From contig NW_019091661.1 of the NCBI RefSeq assembly GCF_001949145.1, forward strand, positions 236,538 to 256,361: a stretch of DNA of 19,824 nt, written 5' to 3'. Below the pieces are notes generated by a model. That model had not been told where the DNA came from and ran no database searches. It saw only the letters and a program-made list of their open reading frames with translations. Shown here one piece after another: positions 1-9,580 of the stretch. This DNA comes from Acanthaster planci (lineage: Eukaryota > Echinodermata > Asteroidea > Valvatida > Acanthasteridae). Numbering within the stretch: the stretch's first letter is position 1; the number at the start of each line of letters is the position of its first letter. Position numbers and translations under genes: made by a program.

Positions 1-1425
1 CTTATGGTGGACATTTGGTTGGCTACCAGTGCAAATCAAATGGAGTTGAATTCATTTAAAGTTTTATGTCAAAGTGTTTACACCAGAGGACTTGATTTCG
101 AAACTTCTCTCAACAAGAGGGAGAATTCAGTACATTTTTCGACTGATGTATTTTAAATCACCTAAGAAATAACTTTTAAAACATATAAGCCACGAAAAAA
201 AGAGCACAAAATTGACGGAAAATGATGAGAAAAGTTTTGCTCTCTTCATTCTCTTACCGTTTATAATCACTCTCACTATACCAACATATTTGCCAGGTCT
301 TGTATATTTCGACCACCCAAAATTATCTTTAAGTTTGGCTGCATCAAGAAATTTTAATGAGTACAACATGTTTGTTGCGAACGTTATATTTGACAGAATT
401 TTGATCATGTACGATAATTTTGGCAGAAACTGCATAACTTTCGAGAATGCCGAAAAAATGCTGTCACATGTAGTGCTCGAAAATTCCATGCGCGATTTTC
501 ATTTTGCCGGTTATTTTGGAGAGTACCCCGCTGAAAATGAAAATTAAAATAAACAACTCTGAGCATTAGATTTTCAACATGAATCGTATTTTATGTCTCG
601 AATGTTATTTTTTGCGAACGTTAATCAGAATGACAGATTTTCTTTTGAGAAAAATTGCTCCGAAGAGAAAAATCACGGGGCATCGCCATTCCGTGGAGGG
701 GTTCATGAATATCAAATAAAAGAGAGGGCGCACTATCTGGGTTGATGTCAAAGGTCAAACAGGCCACGATGCCATGAATGTTTCCCTAATGTCTCCGCGA
801 GAGATTGTTGGAAGCCGCAAAATTGCCACAATCGGTATTTTGGACTGCGGTTTTTAGGAACATAATTAAAGAAAATGTTATCGGTCCAGTCGTAAAAGGA
901 TGATGGTTTGGCGGTGCTTTTTCGCACTCTTTTTTAAAGCTTGTGTTGTACATCAATATATGGATTTTACTCGCTTTTTTGCAGTCGATTTTTTTAAAAC
1001 TAATGACAGAATCGAATGACATTCGCGACTGCCAACTTCGGGACCCGATTAATTGTGAACGTTTTAATTTCATGATTATGGTTTTAATATGTGTAAATAT
1101 TAACACTTTTCACCACATATAAATCTGTGTAAAATAACCGCGGGGATTATCACTCCTCAGTAAATTCTGTTTGCTCGGATTTTAACAGGGAGTTCATGTC
1201 CCTCAAAATTGCTAACGTTCGAGACTTTAATTAATTAACTCCAATTAAGTTGAAAGGTTGACATGGTCATCATTGTTCCAGATATCAGCCATGACTTCCC
1301 TCATTACATCAAACATTGGAAATTAATTCACTGCTGTTCACTTCAGGAAAAATGAGCCCCCAAAGTTGAACATTATCTAATGGTCCATATTTTGAGGAAC
1401 CTGCCACATGTAGATGGACTTAGTC
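1..1425. other. AT-rich stretch with no recognisable gene
   Basis: No exon with family resemblance was found on either strand. Two overlapping open frames lie on opposite strands (212-547 on + and 127-489 on -). They are of a length expected by chance, and neither shows a domain, signal peptide or codon pattern I recognise. The hexamer AACGTT recurs near 378, 618, 1056 and 1212. At 746-757 there is a direct repeat of nuclear-receptor half-sites (TGTCA, 1-base spacer, AGGTCA). The stretch could be intergenic or intronic. Confidence 0.5.
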
Positions 1426-1429
1426 TTGG

Positions 1430-1800
1430 TTGGGGTTGGCGTATCTTGCTACCCTTTTGTGGGACTCGGAAGTCCTGGCGAGCTGGTGTCTTATTCTTCC
1501 CGGCTCCAGTATAGACTTGCATAGTCCTGGCATGCCTTGTGTTTTCTAACTGGTTTGATGGGGGGCTTGGTGATCAGGCCTGAGGTGAGTTTGGTCTTTT
1601 CAGCTCTGTGGGTCTCGGTATAGCCCTTCGTGAGCTTGGTTGGTCTTACCAGCTCTGTGGGACTCTGTGTGGTCCTTGGTGCGAGCTTGGTTTGCCTTAC
1701 CACCTCTGTGGGACTCGGTACAGTCCCTGGCGTGAGCCTGGTTTGTCCTCCCGGCTTTGTGGGACTCGGTATATCCTTGGAGAGCTTAACTGTCTGGAGT
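1430..1800. repeat. Degenerate minisatellite, ~50-bp period
   Basis: The word CTCTGTGGG, followed by ACTCGGTA or close variants, starts at 1604, 1653 and 1704, with CTTTGTGGG at 1755. The spacings are 49, 51 and 51 bases. Weaker copies precede these from about 1454 (TTTTGTGGGACTCGG) and 1504, giving roughly seven degenerate units. Each unit also holds a TGAGCTTGGTTTG-like block and a TCTTACCAGCT-like block. Open frames on both strands across this tract are consequences of the repeat and are not taken as genes. Confidence 0.85.
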
Positions 1801-3012
1801 CGTAGCTGTCATCTCATTATGCTTGGACGTATGCTATATTCAAGCTTGGGGGTCTATTGGTCACACTAAAGTGTCTATTCAATTTGAGTAGGAAATGCCC
1901 CTTCTCCATCCTGGGGACATCTTCCCGGGGCTAGCCTTCCTGTACCTTGGGGAGGTGGTTGTGGGAAGGGACCCTCCCGTTGGGAGGCGGAGTCTGCCAG
2001 ATCGCTACAGGTTAGCAATTTTTCCAAATGGGGCCTCTTTTGTTTAGTTTCCGTTGAAGCGCAGGGCTGTTCCAGGTGACAGAGCATTCCTCATTTTGAC
2101 CAAGTGTTGCTTTTTTGTTTCAAGTACGACCAGAAAACCGGTAAATCTGATCACCAATTAAAGCCCAGCTGGCAGTTTAGTTCGAACTTCATCTGATCTC
2201 TTACAGATTTTAATTCTTTAAATCATGTACTTGTTCAGTGTTCTTGCTTGTTGAAAAGGTTTGGAAAAAAGTCAAGAAAATAAATTCGGTGGTGGACAAC
2301 CGAAGAAACAGCAGAAAGCTGTTTCTGTATTCTAATATTCTAATATACTTCCATGTATGCCATGGAGTGTTTGTAAACAAAGGAAAGAAATCAAAAGGTC
2401 TCCACTATTGCCACATTTAGCCCATTGGTTTTCAAAGCCTGCAGCAGCTCTACACAACCTACCGGTAATGCATTTCTGAAGCTCCACGTAATGGAAATGG
2501 TTTAATGGATGTGTGTATGTGCATACATGTTCTCATGAAATTTGTATGGTGTCCTTCAAGGCATACACCGATGGTAATATTTTTGCAATTAAAGGCCTCC
2601 GCACGCGGCAGCAGTAGCATTAGTGCGTGTCGGGATATCAAACACCAAAAGTGCATCAGCCATCTGTGACCAAAAAGCATGCCCAAAGCAACTCCCCCTT
2701 TGTCGCAGATAACTGATGGGTATTCGTTGGCAAGGAGAGGGGCTTTGAGGTCACTCGATGCGCCGACTTGTGTGGACGGAGTGCATTGTGGGGAACCAGT
2801 GATGGGAGACCAACTAGAACATGGGAATTGAGCAACAAGTACAATGAATGAATTGGCCATCGCAAAAGAGACATCAACACTTGTAAGATGCCATGTACTA
2901 GCAAGAACAAACAAGGAGCCTTTTTTTTGGGGGGGGGGTGCTGTTCCAGATTGCTAACGGACCCCTCCAACTGACCAATGCTCACCAGAATAGCCAGCAA
3001 AATCACATCACA
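1801..3012. other. Unique-looking stretch, no gene called
   Basis: About 1890-2080 is locally G+C-rich, but I see no exon in it. A 151-codon open frame runs on the minus strand at 2459-2914 and overlaps a 116-codon minus frame at 2656-3006. Neither has a recognisable domain, and one frame of about 150 codons is roughly what chance gives in 20 kb of AT-rich DNA read in six frames. A homopolymer junction of T8 followed by G10 lies at 2921-2938. Confidence 0.45.
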
Positions 3013-3120
3013 TACAGGCCTTGCACTAACTTTTTTCCTGGCTAGTCCACTGGGCTAGCTAACTGGATGTTTTACTAGCTTGTTTACAGTTTTTATTAGC
3101 CCGTATATAAGAAATAAGAA
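3013..3120 (+). repeat. Dispersed repeat, copy 1 (CTAG-rich)
   Basis: This segment starts with ACAGGCCTTGCACTAAC and is dense in CTAG words, including TGGCTAGTCCACTGGGCTAG, TTACTAGC and TTAGCCCG. The reverse complement of 3736-3860 starts with CAGGCCT and shares the GGGCTAG and CTAGTA words, so the two look like diverged, inverted copies of one family. The boundaries are approximate. I do not recognise the family. Confidence 0.4.
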
Positions 3121-3129
3121 AACCCCAGA

Positions 3130-3735
3130 ATTTATTTGTAGCTTACCGATGAAGAATTTGACATTTGGAAAAGAAAAGGCTGATGGTATAAATAAATGAA
3201 GAGGCATGCATGTTGCTTAAAAGTCGCTTGAGTCATTGGTCATGGAGTCGGGATCAAAATCATCTCTTTGCTGTAACTTTCCCCTCATTTGGTTGCTTAC
3301 GTTTGGCCAAAATTACCATTTTTTGCTCGCTTTTGGACCTCTGAATGTGCAGATGAATGAGGAAAACTCTTTTCCAATCAAAAGAGGGTGCTGTCTGCCC
3401 ACGGCTTTGTGTAGCCTTCATGTCAAATGCTTTCAAGGACTCCTGCAACACCCAGTACACCTAGCTGTGACCAGTTAAGGTCAGAAAACTTGGTAAATGA
3501 TGTGAAGGAGAATAGTGTGCATGTGTAGCATCGCGCCGTACCGTGTACTATGCCAGTCTAGTCTACTCTGTTTGTGAGGTTTGTAGTCACTTAGCACCCT
3601 ATTGCCCAAGTATCGTTTTTCGAAAATACAAATAAAAATAAAATACATCCACAACGACTCAGTTTTTGCGATCGTGTACCGGTATTTGTTATCACCAAAA
3701 GCATTACATATTTTGATCTCAATTTTAACAGGTAC
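3130..3735. other. Spacer between the two CTAG-rich repeat copies
   Basis: Nothing recognisable as a gene. Short open frames on both strands around 3236-3478 mirror each other and lack any domain. A 163-codon minus-strand open frame covers 3481-3972 and so includes the second repeat copy. It is discussed under that entry. Confidence 0.4.
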
Positions 3736-3860
3736 GTTTAATACTGAATTTTTTACTAGCCCACCCGGCCACCAGGGAACCAAGTTTAGATAGTCGAAGC
3801 ATTTTTCGCTAGAATCTGTACGGCGGGCTAGTACTGCTTTGAGGCCTGCGTACAACATTA
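3736..3860 (-). repeat. Dispersed repeat, copy 2, inside a minus-strand open frame
   Basis: Read on the minus strand, this begins CAGGCCTCAAAGCAG, continues with ACTAGCCCGCC, and ends near GGGTGGGCTAGTAAA. It is in the opposite orientation to the copy at 3013-3120. It sits in a 163-codon minus-strand open frame (3481-3972) where it reads LKAVLARRT, then CFDYLNLVPWWPGGLV. I do not recognise this peptide. The frame may be chance, or a fossil of a coding repeat. Confidence 0.4.
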
Positions 3861-4870
3861 CTTTGTGCCAGTTCTTGTTACACTTAAAGCCTTTGCTCTC
3901 TGCATAAATAACTTTGTCACCTTGGCCAACCCAACGCCCCTCTAGCTCTTCAAAAGTCTGGATTGAAAACATTCCAGCATTTCTGGGAACCTCTCATATT
4001 TCAAACATGAGGAAATGCACTGTAAGAAGTAAAGCCATGTATTGAAGTGCTTTCAGAGTTTCATGCCGATATGACTCATCTTGCCACTGTTCGCTGTTTC
4101 CTGGGCATTGATGTGTCAGTCCAAGGCAGGTTGTTCCCAGGGTAGCAGTGCTGGGTTCAAAGAGAGAGACAAGGAGGAATAAAGTGGCTTGCCCGTGGAC
4201 AACAATCCCCTCCCCAACCCCCCCATTCACACAGGCTGTGATCATGAGTTGGAGACTGTGGCGGCTTGGCCATTCTCTTTAATTATTCACTGATCGTGAT
4301 TCCAGCTCTGAGAAAGATCAGAGTCCAAGTCCCTCCCGGTTTCTCTGACTAGGAAACCTTAAGACATGATGACAAGCAACACATGTCAAGATTCTGAAAC
4401 TGTCCCCACTTCCCTGTTGCCCTTCTTTGTGTGCTTTCCTAGTAAGAGGACCTTGTATCAGAGGTCATGAGGACAGTGAGGTGCTGGCTGAATGGATTGC
4501 TCTCTCATTGCCTGCTATTCTTAGGGCGGCCAGAGTGTACCCTTGAATATTACCCTTGGTTGGTGTTACATTTTATGTCAAAAGGTATATGCATACATTC
4601 CGGATTACTTTCGAAGTCATATTTTCATTGGTTATAAAAATTAAGTAGTGGTTTTTGTTACATGTATATGGTGCATTCTTTTACTGCATTAGATTTGTCA
4701 ATACTATTGAACCCTTAGTTAGTTGTTCCAATTTTGTACTGGTGACTAGCCATAGTTTTACCAGTCAAAAATAAGACTGTGATGTAGAAAGAGCAGACCC
4801 TGCGTTGACTGTGAGTGGAACAGGTGTTTATTTGTTTTATTATTTGTTTTGGTTAAGCTGCCTTTTAGCA
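3861..4870. other. No gene or clear repeat seen
   Basis: The text is AT-rich with no exon-like segment resembling a known family. A minus-strand open frame of 83 codons at 3994-4245 has no recognisable feature. A C-rich patch (CCCCTCCCCAACCCCCCC-like) lies near 4207-4224. Confidence 0.4.
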
Positions 4871-5684
4871 ACAGTGCGTTCCCACTTGAATTGGGAAAAG
4901 GTGGATCTTGATCCAGCATTTTGGTGTGATCGTTATCTTACCGCAACGAAACTGCAAGTCGCATTTCCACTAGCGCTTGATCCACCTTTTCGGATGGAAA
5001 TGTCGAGCCTGAAAGGTCACTGAGTTCGGTATTGCGCATGTGCTACATGTAGCTTGCTGAGCGCGCGCTCTGTGGCAGTGTGGCGTGCTGGGGCAGCATG
5101 CCTGTGACCCTGCGGTGTTTTGGGTGGGGAGTTCTACTGACGTGACGACCTTGAATCGGACCAAATGTTCAGCCTAGTATGTTGTCTCTTCAAACTTTGC
5201 TTCCGTTTTTGATACTCTGTCACACGCTGCGGGCTATACGCAAACACGGAATTAGTTTTTGATGGAAAGCAAGTGAAATTACACAAATGAAAAAGGTTAA
5301 GAAACGGATGAATGCGCAATGAAAATTGTGAAAGGGCAAGGCACATTGCAGCATGCATGCACTGCGCATACGTGGTGACACATTTTGCTAGTCCGTAGTT
5401 CAGCAGTTGTTTATTGTGCATGCTGTGCACGTTAAAAAATTCACATGAGCTACACGCCAAAAAACATATTTCTTTGTCCATCAGACCGCAAAAATTTCGC
5501 ACCACTCGTGCACGGACGGATGTTGACAGGTCAAATTGCTGGATCAGATCCACCTTTTGCATTCCCATCTGATCGTGATCCGCCAATTGCAGGATCTAAT
5601 CCACCAGTTGGGGGATCTGATTCGTCAATTTGGCAAAAGGTGGATCAGATCCCCCAATTGGTGGATCAAGTGGGAACAGGCTGT
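4871..5684. mobile_element. Foldback-like non-autonomous element
   Basis: The outer ends are a perfect 12-bp inverted repeat: GTTCCCACTTGA at 4878-4889 and TCAAGTGGGAAC at 5666-5677. Imperfect matches outside them give ends of the form ACAG...CTGT. Each end is itself able to fold. GAAAAGGTGGATC (4895-4907) pairs with GATCCACCTTTTC (4979-4991), and GGATCAGATCCACCTTTTGC (5541-5560) pairs with the segment at 5633-5652 with one mismatch. The middle (about 5000-5520) shows no transposase. It contains a 12-bp palindrome GAGCGCGCGCTC at 5059-5070. No target-site duplication is obvious, so the two foldback ends could instead be two separate small elements of one family. Confidence 0.6.
5541..5677. 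repeat. GATC-rich tandem modules in the right arm of the foldback element
   Basis: Modules of about 20-25 bases, each built on GGATC, a spacer base or two, and GATCC followed by RCCARTTG, occur five times in succession (about 5541, 5567, 5591, 5612 and 5641). GATC is self-complementary, so the array can also pair with itself. The + strand is open through it and would read short S-D-P-P / S-N-P-P peptide repeats. I regard that reading as incidental. Confidence 0.65.
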
Positions 5685-5751
5685 AACATGTTTTGTGCCA
5701 CTTCCTGCTTATATGTGAGGCTCTTGAAATTTGTTTCCTTTATTCAAGGAT

Positions 5752-5915
5752 AAAATGTTCCTGCCTGTATTTAACATTGAAGTGTTTGTGGCAGATGTCA
5801 CTGGATTGTTCAAGTGAGCTGTTGAAGTCAAAATGTTCCAGCCTGTACTTAACGTGGAAGTGTTTGTGGCAGATGTCACTGGATTGTTCGAGTGAGCTAT
5901 TGAAGTCAAAATGTG
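5752..5915. repeat. 78-bp tandem repeat, just over two copies
   Basis: Units start with AAAATGTTCC at 5752 and 5830, and a third start (AAAATGTGCC) lies at 5908, so the period is exactly 78 bases. The two full copies differ at only a handful of positions. Because 78 is divisible by three, reading frames persist through both units. On the minus strand two frames stay open, and one gives a 26-residue repeat containing SSLEQSSDICHKHF. There is no supporting start, splice site or family match, so it is called a repeat, not a gene. Confidence 0.9.
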
Positions 5916-6037
5916 CCAGTGACACGACATGATGCATCTCTTTGTGCACATTACATGTATGTCGGCAGCCTTTCATCAAATGGTCTAGTTACTTGTAATC
6001 CATCACACTGGGCCCATTCATGTGCAGGCACATGAAT

Positions 6038-6069
6038 GATACCCGTAAATGTTGATACCCGTAAATGTT
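6038..6069. repeat. Perfect 16-bp tandem duplication
   Basis: GATACCCGTAAATGTT is present twice with no gap and no mismatch (6038-6053 and 6054-6069). Confidence 0.95.
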
Positions 6070-6214
6070 CGGAACACAATTGTTGGGATACATTGTGTGT
6101 GCATGAGTGTGTATTGATTCCTTCAAAAAAGTTTGGAGTACCAAAACTGTCTGTTGGTAGTCTGCTTCGAGTTGTGGATATACTGGTAGCATTTATGAAA
6201 AAAACGGGTAGGCC

Positions 6215-6315
6215 TGTGCCGGATATATAATATTCATATATTCAATCACTTACCGCATATTTGATTGGTTATTGAATTCAAGGATTTATTTGTCGATTCA
6301 AATATTCGTAGGGCC
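6215..6315. repeat. ATTC-rich imperfect inverted repeat, possible MITE
   Basis: The left side has GGATATATAATATTCATATATTCAATC. The right side has GATTCAAATATTCG followed by TAGGGCCAGTAC. The sides resemble each other in reverse complement, in a pattern often seen in short non-autonomous DNA transposons. No target duplication was found and the ends are uncertain. Confidence 0.3.
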
Positions 6316-7306
6316 AGTACGGTACAATGAAATGGAAAGGAAACATCAAAGGTTATTTGCAATGGAATTGCAGAATAAAATTAACAAGGAGAATTGCCAA
6401 TGCCAATGTTTCTTTTAGTTGAACACTTCCTAGCAAAAAACATTTCATTTTGGCCCCCCAAAATTAACTTTTAAGACATGGAATTTACTATATACATTGT
6501 ACATGTACATAAGTGTAGAAGAGTTTGCCATTTATAGCCTTTATGCTTTGGGGAAACAGCTTTTTTACCACAAATAGAAATCTTTTTCTACCACAATTAT
6601 CAAGCAATGGAGCCAGCCCCCAGAAAAATTGGTTACCTCCACAAAAACAGCACTTTATATTTCATGGACCACATCCAAAGTGTCGATTGTTTCCATCAAT
6701 CATCTTAACCATGTACCGTTAGTCATAATGCTTTTGACACTTGGATTTTAATTTTCGATATTCAGACCACCATTTTTTTTCTCTTCCTTTTATTTTATTT
6801 TGGTAAACAAGTCAGACTAGTGAACCGTTTTGACCCTTCAAGTGGGTAAATACTTGGAATGACTTTTTTGGTTGGTTGACACCTTTGCTGCTCAGGAATT
6901 GTATGCAGAAGTTGGATTGGGGAGTCAGGCAGGCGGACAGTGCTGGTGTTCATTGAACTTAGAGGGTATTGATCTTGGATTTGCCTGAAGGCATGATTCA
7001 GAAATTGAGGAATCCATTCAGCTGAGGGAAAAAGGCATGTATTGGGGAAACACAATTTTTGCGCAGGATCAAAGACTGCTGAAAGTTTGAATCCACTTCT
7101 TGCTTTGGACAATATTGTATTCTTATTGTATTCGTGAATATTCTTTATTTTCACAGGAATGGGTTCAGATTTCAGTCACTGCCAAAAAAAGAAAAGAAAA
7201 AGAGAGCAATGGTGATGGCAGTGGGTGCCTCCAGGGATCTGACTGACTGTTGAAATATATTCAAGGCACAGATGACTTGTTGAAAGGAAAACATACTTCA
7301 TTTATC

Positions 7307-7450
7307 GGTTTTGTCCTTAAAGTGACGTATATGAAATAACACTGTATTCTCAGTGCTGGTCCGAGAGTTAATGAAAATTTTACAAGCTTACTCAGGTGGG
7401 CTTCGAACCTACAACCTCCTGCTTTCTAGTACACTCGACCACCGTGCTTG
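7307..7450 (-). mobile_element. tRNA-derived SINE-like unit, copy 1
   Basis: On the minus strand, GTGGTCGAGTGT (A-box-like) is followed about 33 bases later by GGTTCGAAGCC (a good match to the polymerase III B box), within the arm-like text AGAAAGCAGGAGGTTGTA. This resembles a tRNA head with a shortened D-arm region. It continues into a non-tRNA body, CACCTGAGTAAGCTTG, ending near ACTGAGAATACAGTGTT (7338) and probably reaching GGACAAAACC at about 7307. It is too short and altered to be a functional tRNA. The box pair, plus further copies nearby, supports a SINE. Confidence 0.65.
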
Positions 7451-7549
7451 CGAGGGTCGGCTGGTCAGTTTAGGTCAGGTTTAACAGATGATATACTGGT
7501 ACATGTACATATGTACTTTGCGTCGGGGAGCTGTTCATTTTTACTTACA

Positions 7550-7609
7550 GGTTTTGCCCTTACACTGTATGACGTGTACATGTATGAATTCTCAGTGCTT
7601 GTCTGAGAG
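7550..7609 (-). mobile_element. SINE-like unit, copy 2, tail fragment
   Basis: GGTTTTGCCCTTA, then GACGTGTA, then AATTCTCAGTGCTTGTCTGAGAG matches the tail of copy 1 (7307-7366) in the same orientation, with small insertions and deletions. The tRNA-like head is absent. It abuts an oppositely oriented copy at 7610. Confidence 0.6.
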
Positions 7610-7702
7610 GCCCACCTGAGTAAAGCTTGTGAATTTTTTCATCAACTCTTGGACAAGCACTGAGAATACAGTGTTAACGTATGTGCTATATGCCGGCAAA
7701 CC
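7610..7702 (+). mobile_element. SINE-like unit, copy 3, inverted and headless
   Basis: From 7610 to 7675 the sequence is the near-exact reverse complement of 7338-7401, differing at only a few bases over about 65. It starts GCCCACCTGAG, just at the point where copy 1 passes from the tRNA-like head to the body. It ends with GAATACAGTGTT, and weaker similarity may run to about 7702. With copy 2 it makes a head-to-head palindrome, and with copy 1 a 340-base inverted repeat. Confidence 0.65.
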
Positions 7703-9580
7703 CTCTACAGTCCCAAATCCTCCAATTTCAGTGTGATTTTACATACACCTAGGGGGTTAGGGTTAAATACATTTTATGATAAATAATTGAGAAGACTTAA
7801 ATGTAGCACCTCATGTATGTTAAATGGGTAAAGTACACAGTGCACAAAATAAAAAAAAAACACCACCAGTTTGGGAAATTATAAGAACTGGAAAAAAGAA
7901 TGACATGACACAATCATGGCAAAATCAAATGAAAAATACCAAGGAAAACTATATAATGTAAAAACACCAAGGTAAAAAACCGTTCAAGATTTTTAAAAGC
8001 ATATTACAAGTATTATCTGTATGGCTTTGTACTTCAGCAGATAAGCAGTGATTTAGTCCATTTGTGGGACCAGATACACAAAGGTGACAGTATCGGCAGT
8101 GCCTTAGGACCTCTGATGTATCATTTTGCCTTGCTATAAACCTTTATGGTATAAAGCTGTCTCAGACTTTCCTGATCATGCCAATTTTTACTGTATTTAC
8201 AAATACTGAGGTCCAAACAAAAGAAATTTCTCTTCAACATATGGCTTGGGCAGCTATACAGAGAAAAAAATTTCCTAAATCCCCAGCTTGATTGAAGAGT
8301 ATCAGGAGCTCGAGTGTATCGTTTGTCTTGAATTTATTTCTGACGCACTGTCGTCCTGACATTTCTGGGGTCAGCAGTGTAAGAGTGCATCCATTTGGAC
8401 AGTAAATTAAAGCTTTGCATGACCCATGCCTTCAGTTATTTCCCATTCCCAGTAAATTGGGTGTTTTTGTTCGCGGCTAGACATGAGGGAGTTATTTTGA
8501 TGGGAGACTGTCTGGCTGGAGTGAATTTGAGGATCATGATGGCTGTTGTACATGCACTGCAGACCTTTAATAGGGTGGATAAGCATTGCAGAGAAAGCAG
8601 AATGTAGATTAATGTGAGGTGTTTTTGGTTAGTGGTAGGCCTTTCAAGTAGTTCAGGAATTGTGGATATCCTACTGAAGTAAAAACCAGATATCCAAAAA
8701 AGCAACCCAAAGTCAAAATTAATGAAAAAAGAAATAGTATGAAAGCTTGCATTTCAATTTACCTAAATAGTTCATGATTACCAAATTTGCCAGAATATTC
8801 CAGGAAGCCTGATTTTGTTTTTCTTTTAAGTTTTCCCCTTCCCCCCCCAAAAAAAGTCCTGGTCTGAAAATTTACCAAGTAAATTAAGGCCGTTTTAAGA
8901 TACATGGTCCCATAGTTGGGAATGGGTCCCTGAATGGATCCCCGGTGTTCGGAGACCCATCCTGGGTGCACAATCTTATCTTTGGTTTATTTTGCCATGT
9001 GTAGGTTCTCCGAGGCCCACTCTGAACAGACCTGATTTTGAGTACACAAAATTTGGTTGGACCCAGTACAGTGTAGGTGGACTGAAAGTCTGTTGACTGT
9101 TGGATGACATAGGCTGGTTGGCAATAGTCTGGAGGTCAAGAGTTGGATGTCTCAACCAATCCAACCCCAGAGAGCATGTGAACATTTTTTGTGTGCAGCC
9201 ATCTACACATATGCTGTAGGCTAGTGATGTATTTTTTTCCATGCCTTCTGGGAAGCAAGAAAAGACTTGGAATAGTAGGCCCAAGTTCTTAACCTTGAAA
9301 AGTTGTTTCATAAACATTACAGGAAGTCCACGAACTTTGTGACTTCATCAATCTGATCAAAATTGCTGAACACGTCAGTAGTCTCTGAAAATCAGCCATT
9401 TTGGACGAGGAGGTATTGTTGGGCAAGAAGAAAACAGCAGACTCATGCACATGATCAGATCCAATGCTCAGGCCTGGCACTTGGGTGCTGAGCTTCCCGG
9501 CGAAATGTCAGGTAATGCAGCACTCTTATTGGATTTGGTCCAAGTGTGTGGAAACAAAAAGCCAACAGCATCATTTTGCA
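7703..9580. other. No gene or clear element seen
   Basis: The stretch contains an A10 run near 7851, a C8A7 run near 8841 and a short telomere-like GGTTAGGGTTA at about 7757. Open frames of 70-113 codons on both strands (for example 8976-9317 on -) carry no recognisable domain. A segment at 9476-9505 superficially resembling the Fringe T-W-V block was examined and rejected. Confidence 0.4.

Larger units (their letters stand above)
5930..7306. other. AT-rich stretch with small repeats, no gene seen
   Basis: This stretch holds the 16-bp tandem duplication at 6038-6069 and the ATTC-rich palindromic tract near 6215-6310, listed separately. A minus-strand open frame of 119 codons at 6795-7154 lacks any recognisable domain. 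TACATGTACATA-type words appear at about 6499. Confidence 0.4.

Noticed and set aside
212-547. A 111-codon + strand frame with a hydrophobic N-terminal part.
   Set aside because: It overlaps a 120-codon frame on the opposite strand, and neither has a recognisable family or start context.
1491-1869. Open frames on both strands with repeated R-P-T-K-L or L-V-G-L peptides.
   Set aside because: They are translations of the ~50-bp minisatellite.
2459-2914. A 151-codon minus-strand open frame.
   Set aside because: No domain, no splice context and no codon signature; a frame of this length is expected by chance about once in a window like this.
3481-3972. A 163-codon minus-strand open frame as a gene.
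   Set aside because: It spans a dispersed repeat, has no recognised domain, and its length is within chance expectation.
7396-7450. A functional tRNA gene on the minus strand.
   Set aside because: The A-box to B-box spacing is about 9 bases too short and no proper acceptor stem pairs, so it is only a tRNA-derived head of a repeat.
7755-7767. Telomere repeat (GGTTAGGGTTA).
   Set aside because: Fewer than two full TTAGGG units; chance is likely.
9464-9505. A segment reading GTWVLSFPAKCQ before a GTAATG donor, superficially like the Fringe T-W-V block expected to end in phase 0 before TYFFTD.
   Set aside because: The residues before T-W (M-L-R-P-G) do not match the family's K-T-T ... R-L ... 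L-L-x block, an in-frame stop lies just upstream, and the acceptor would leave an exon too short to hold that block.
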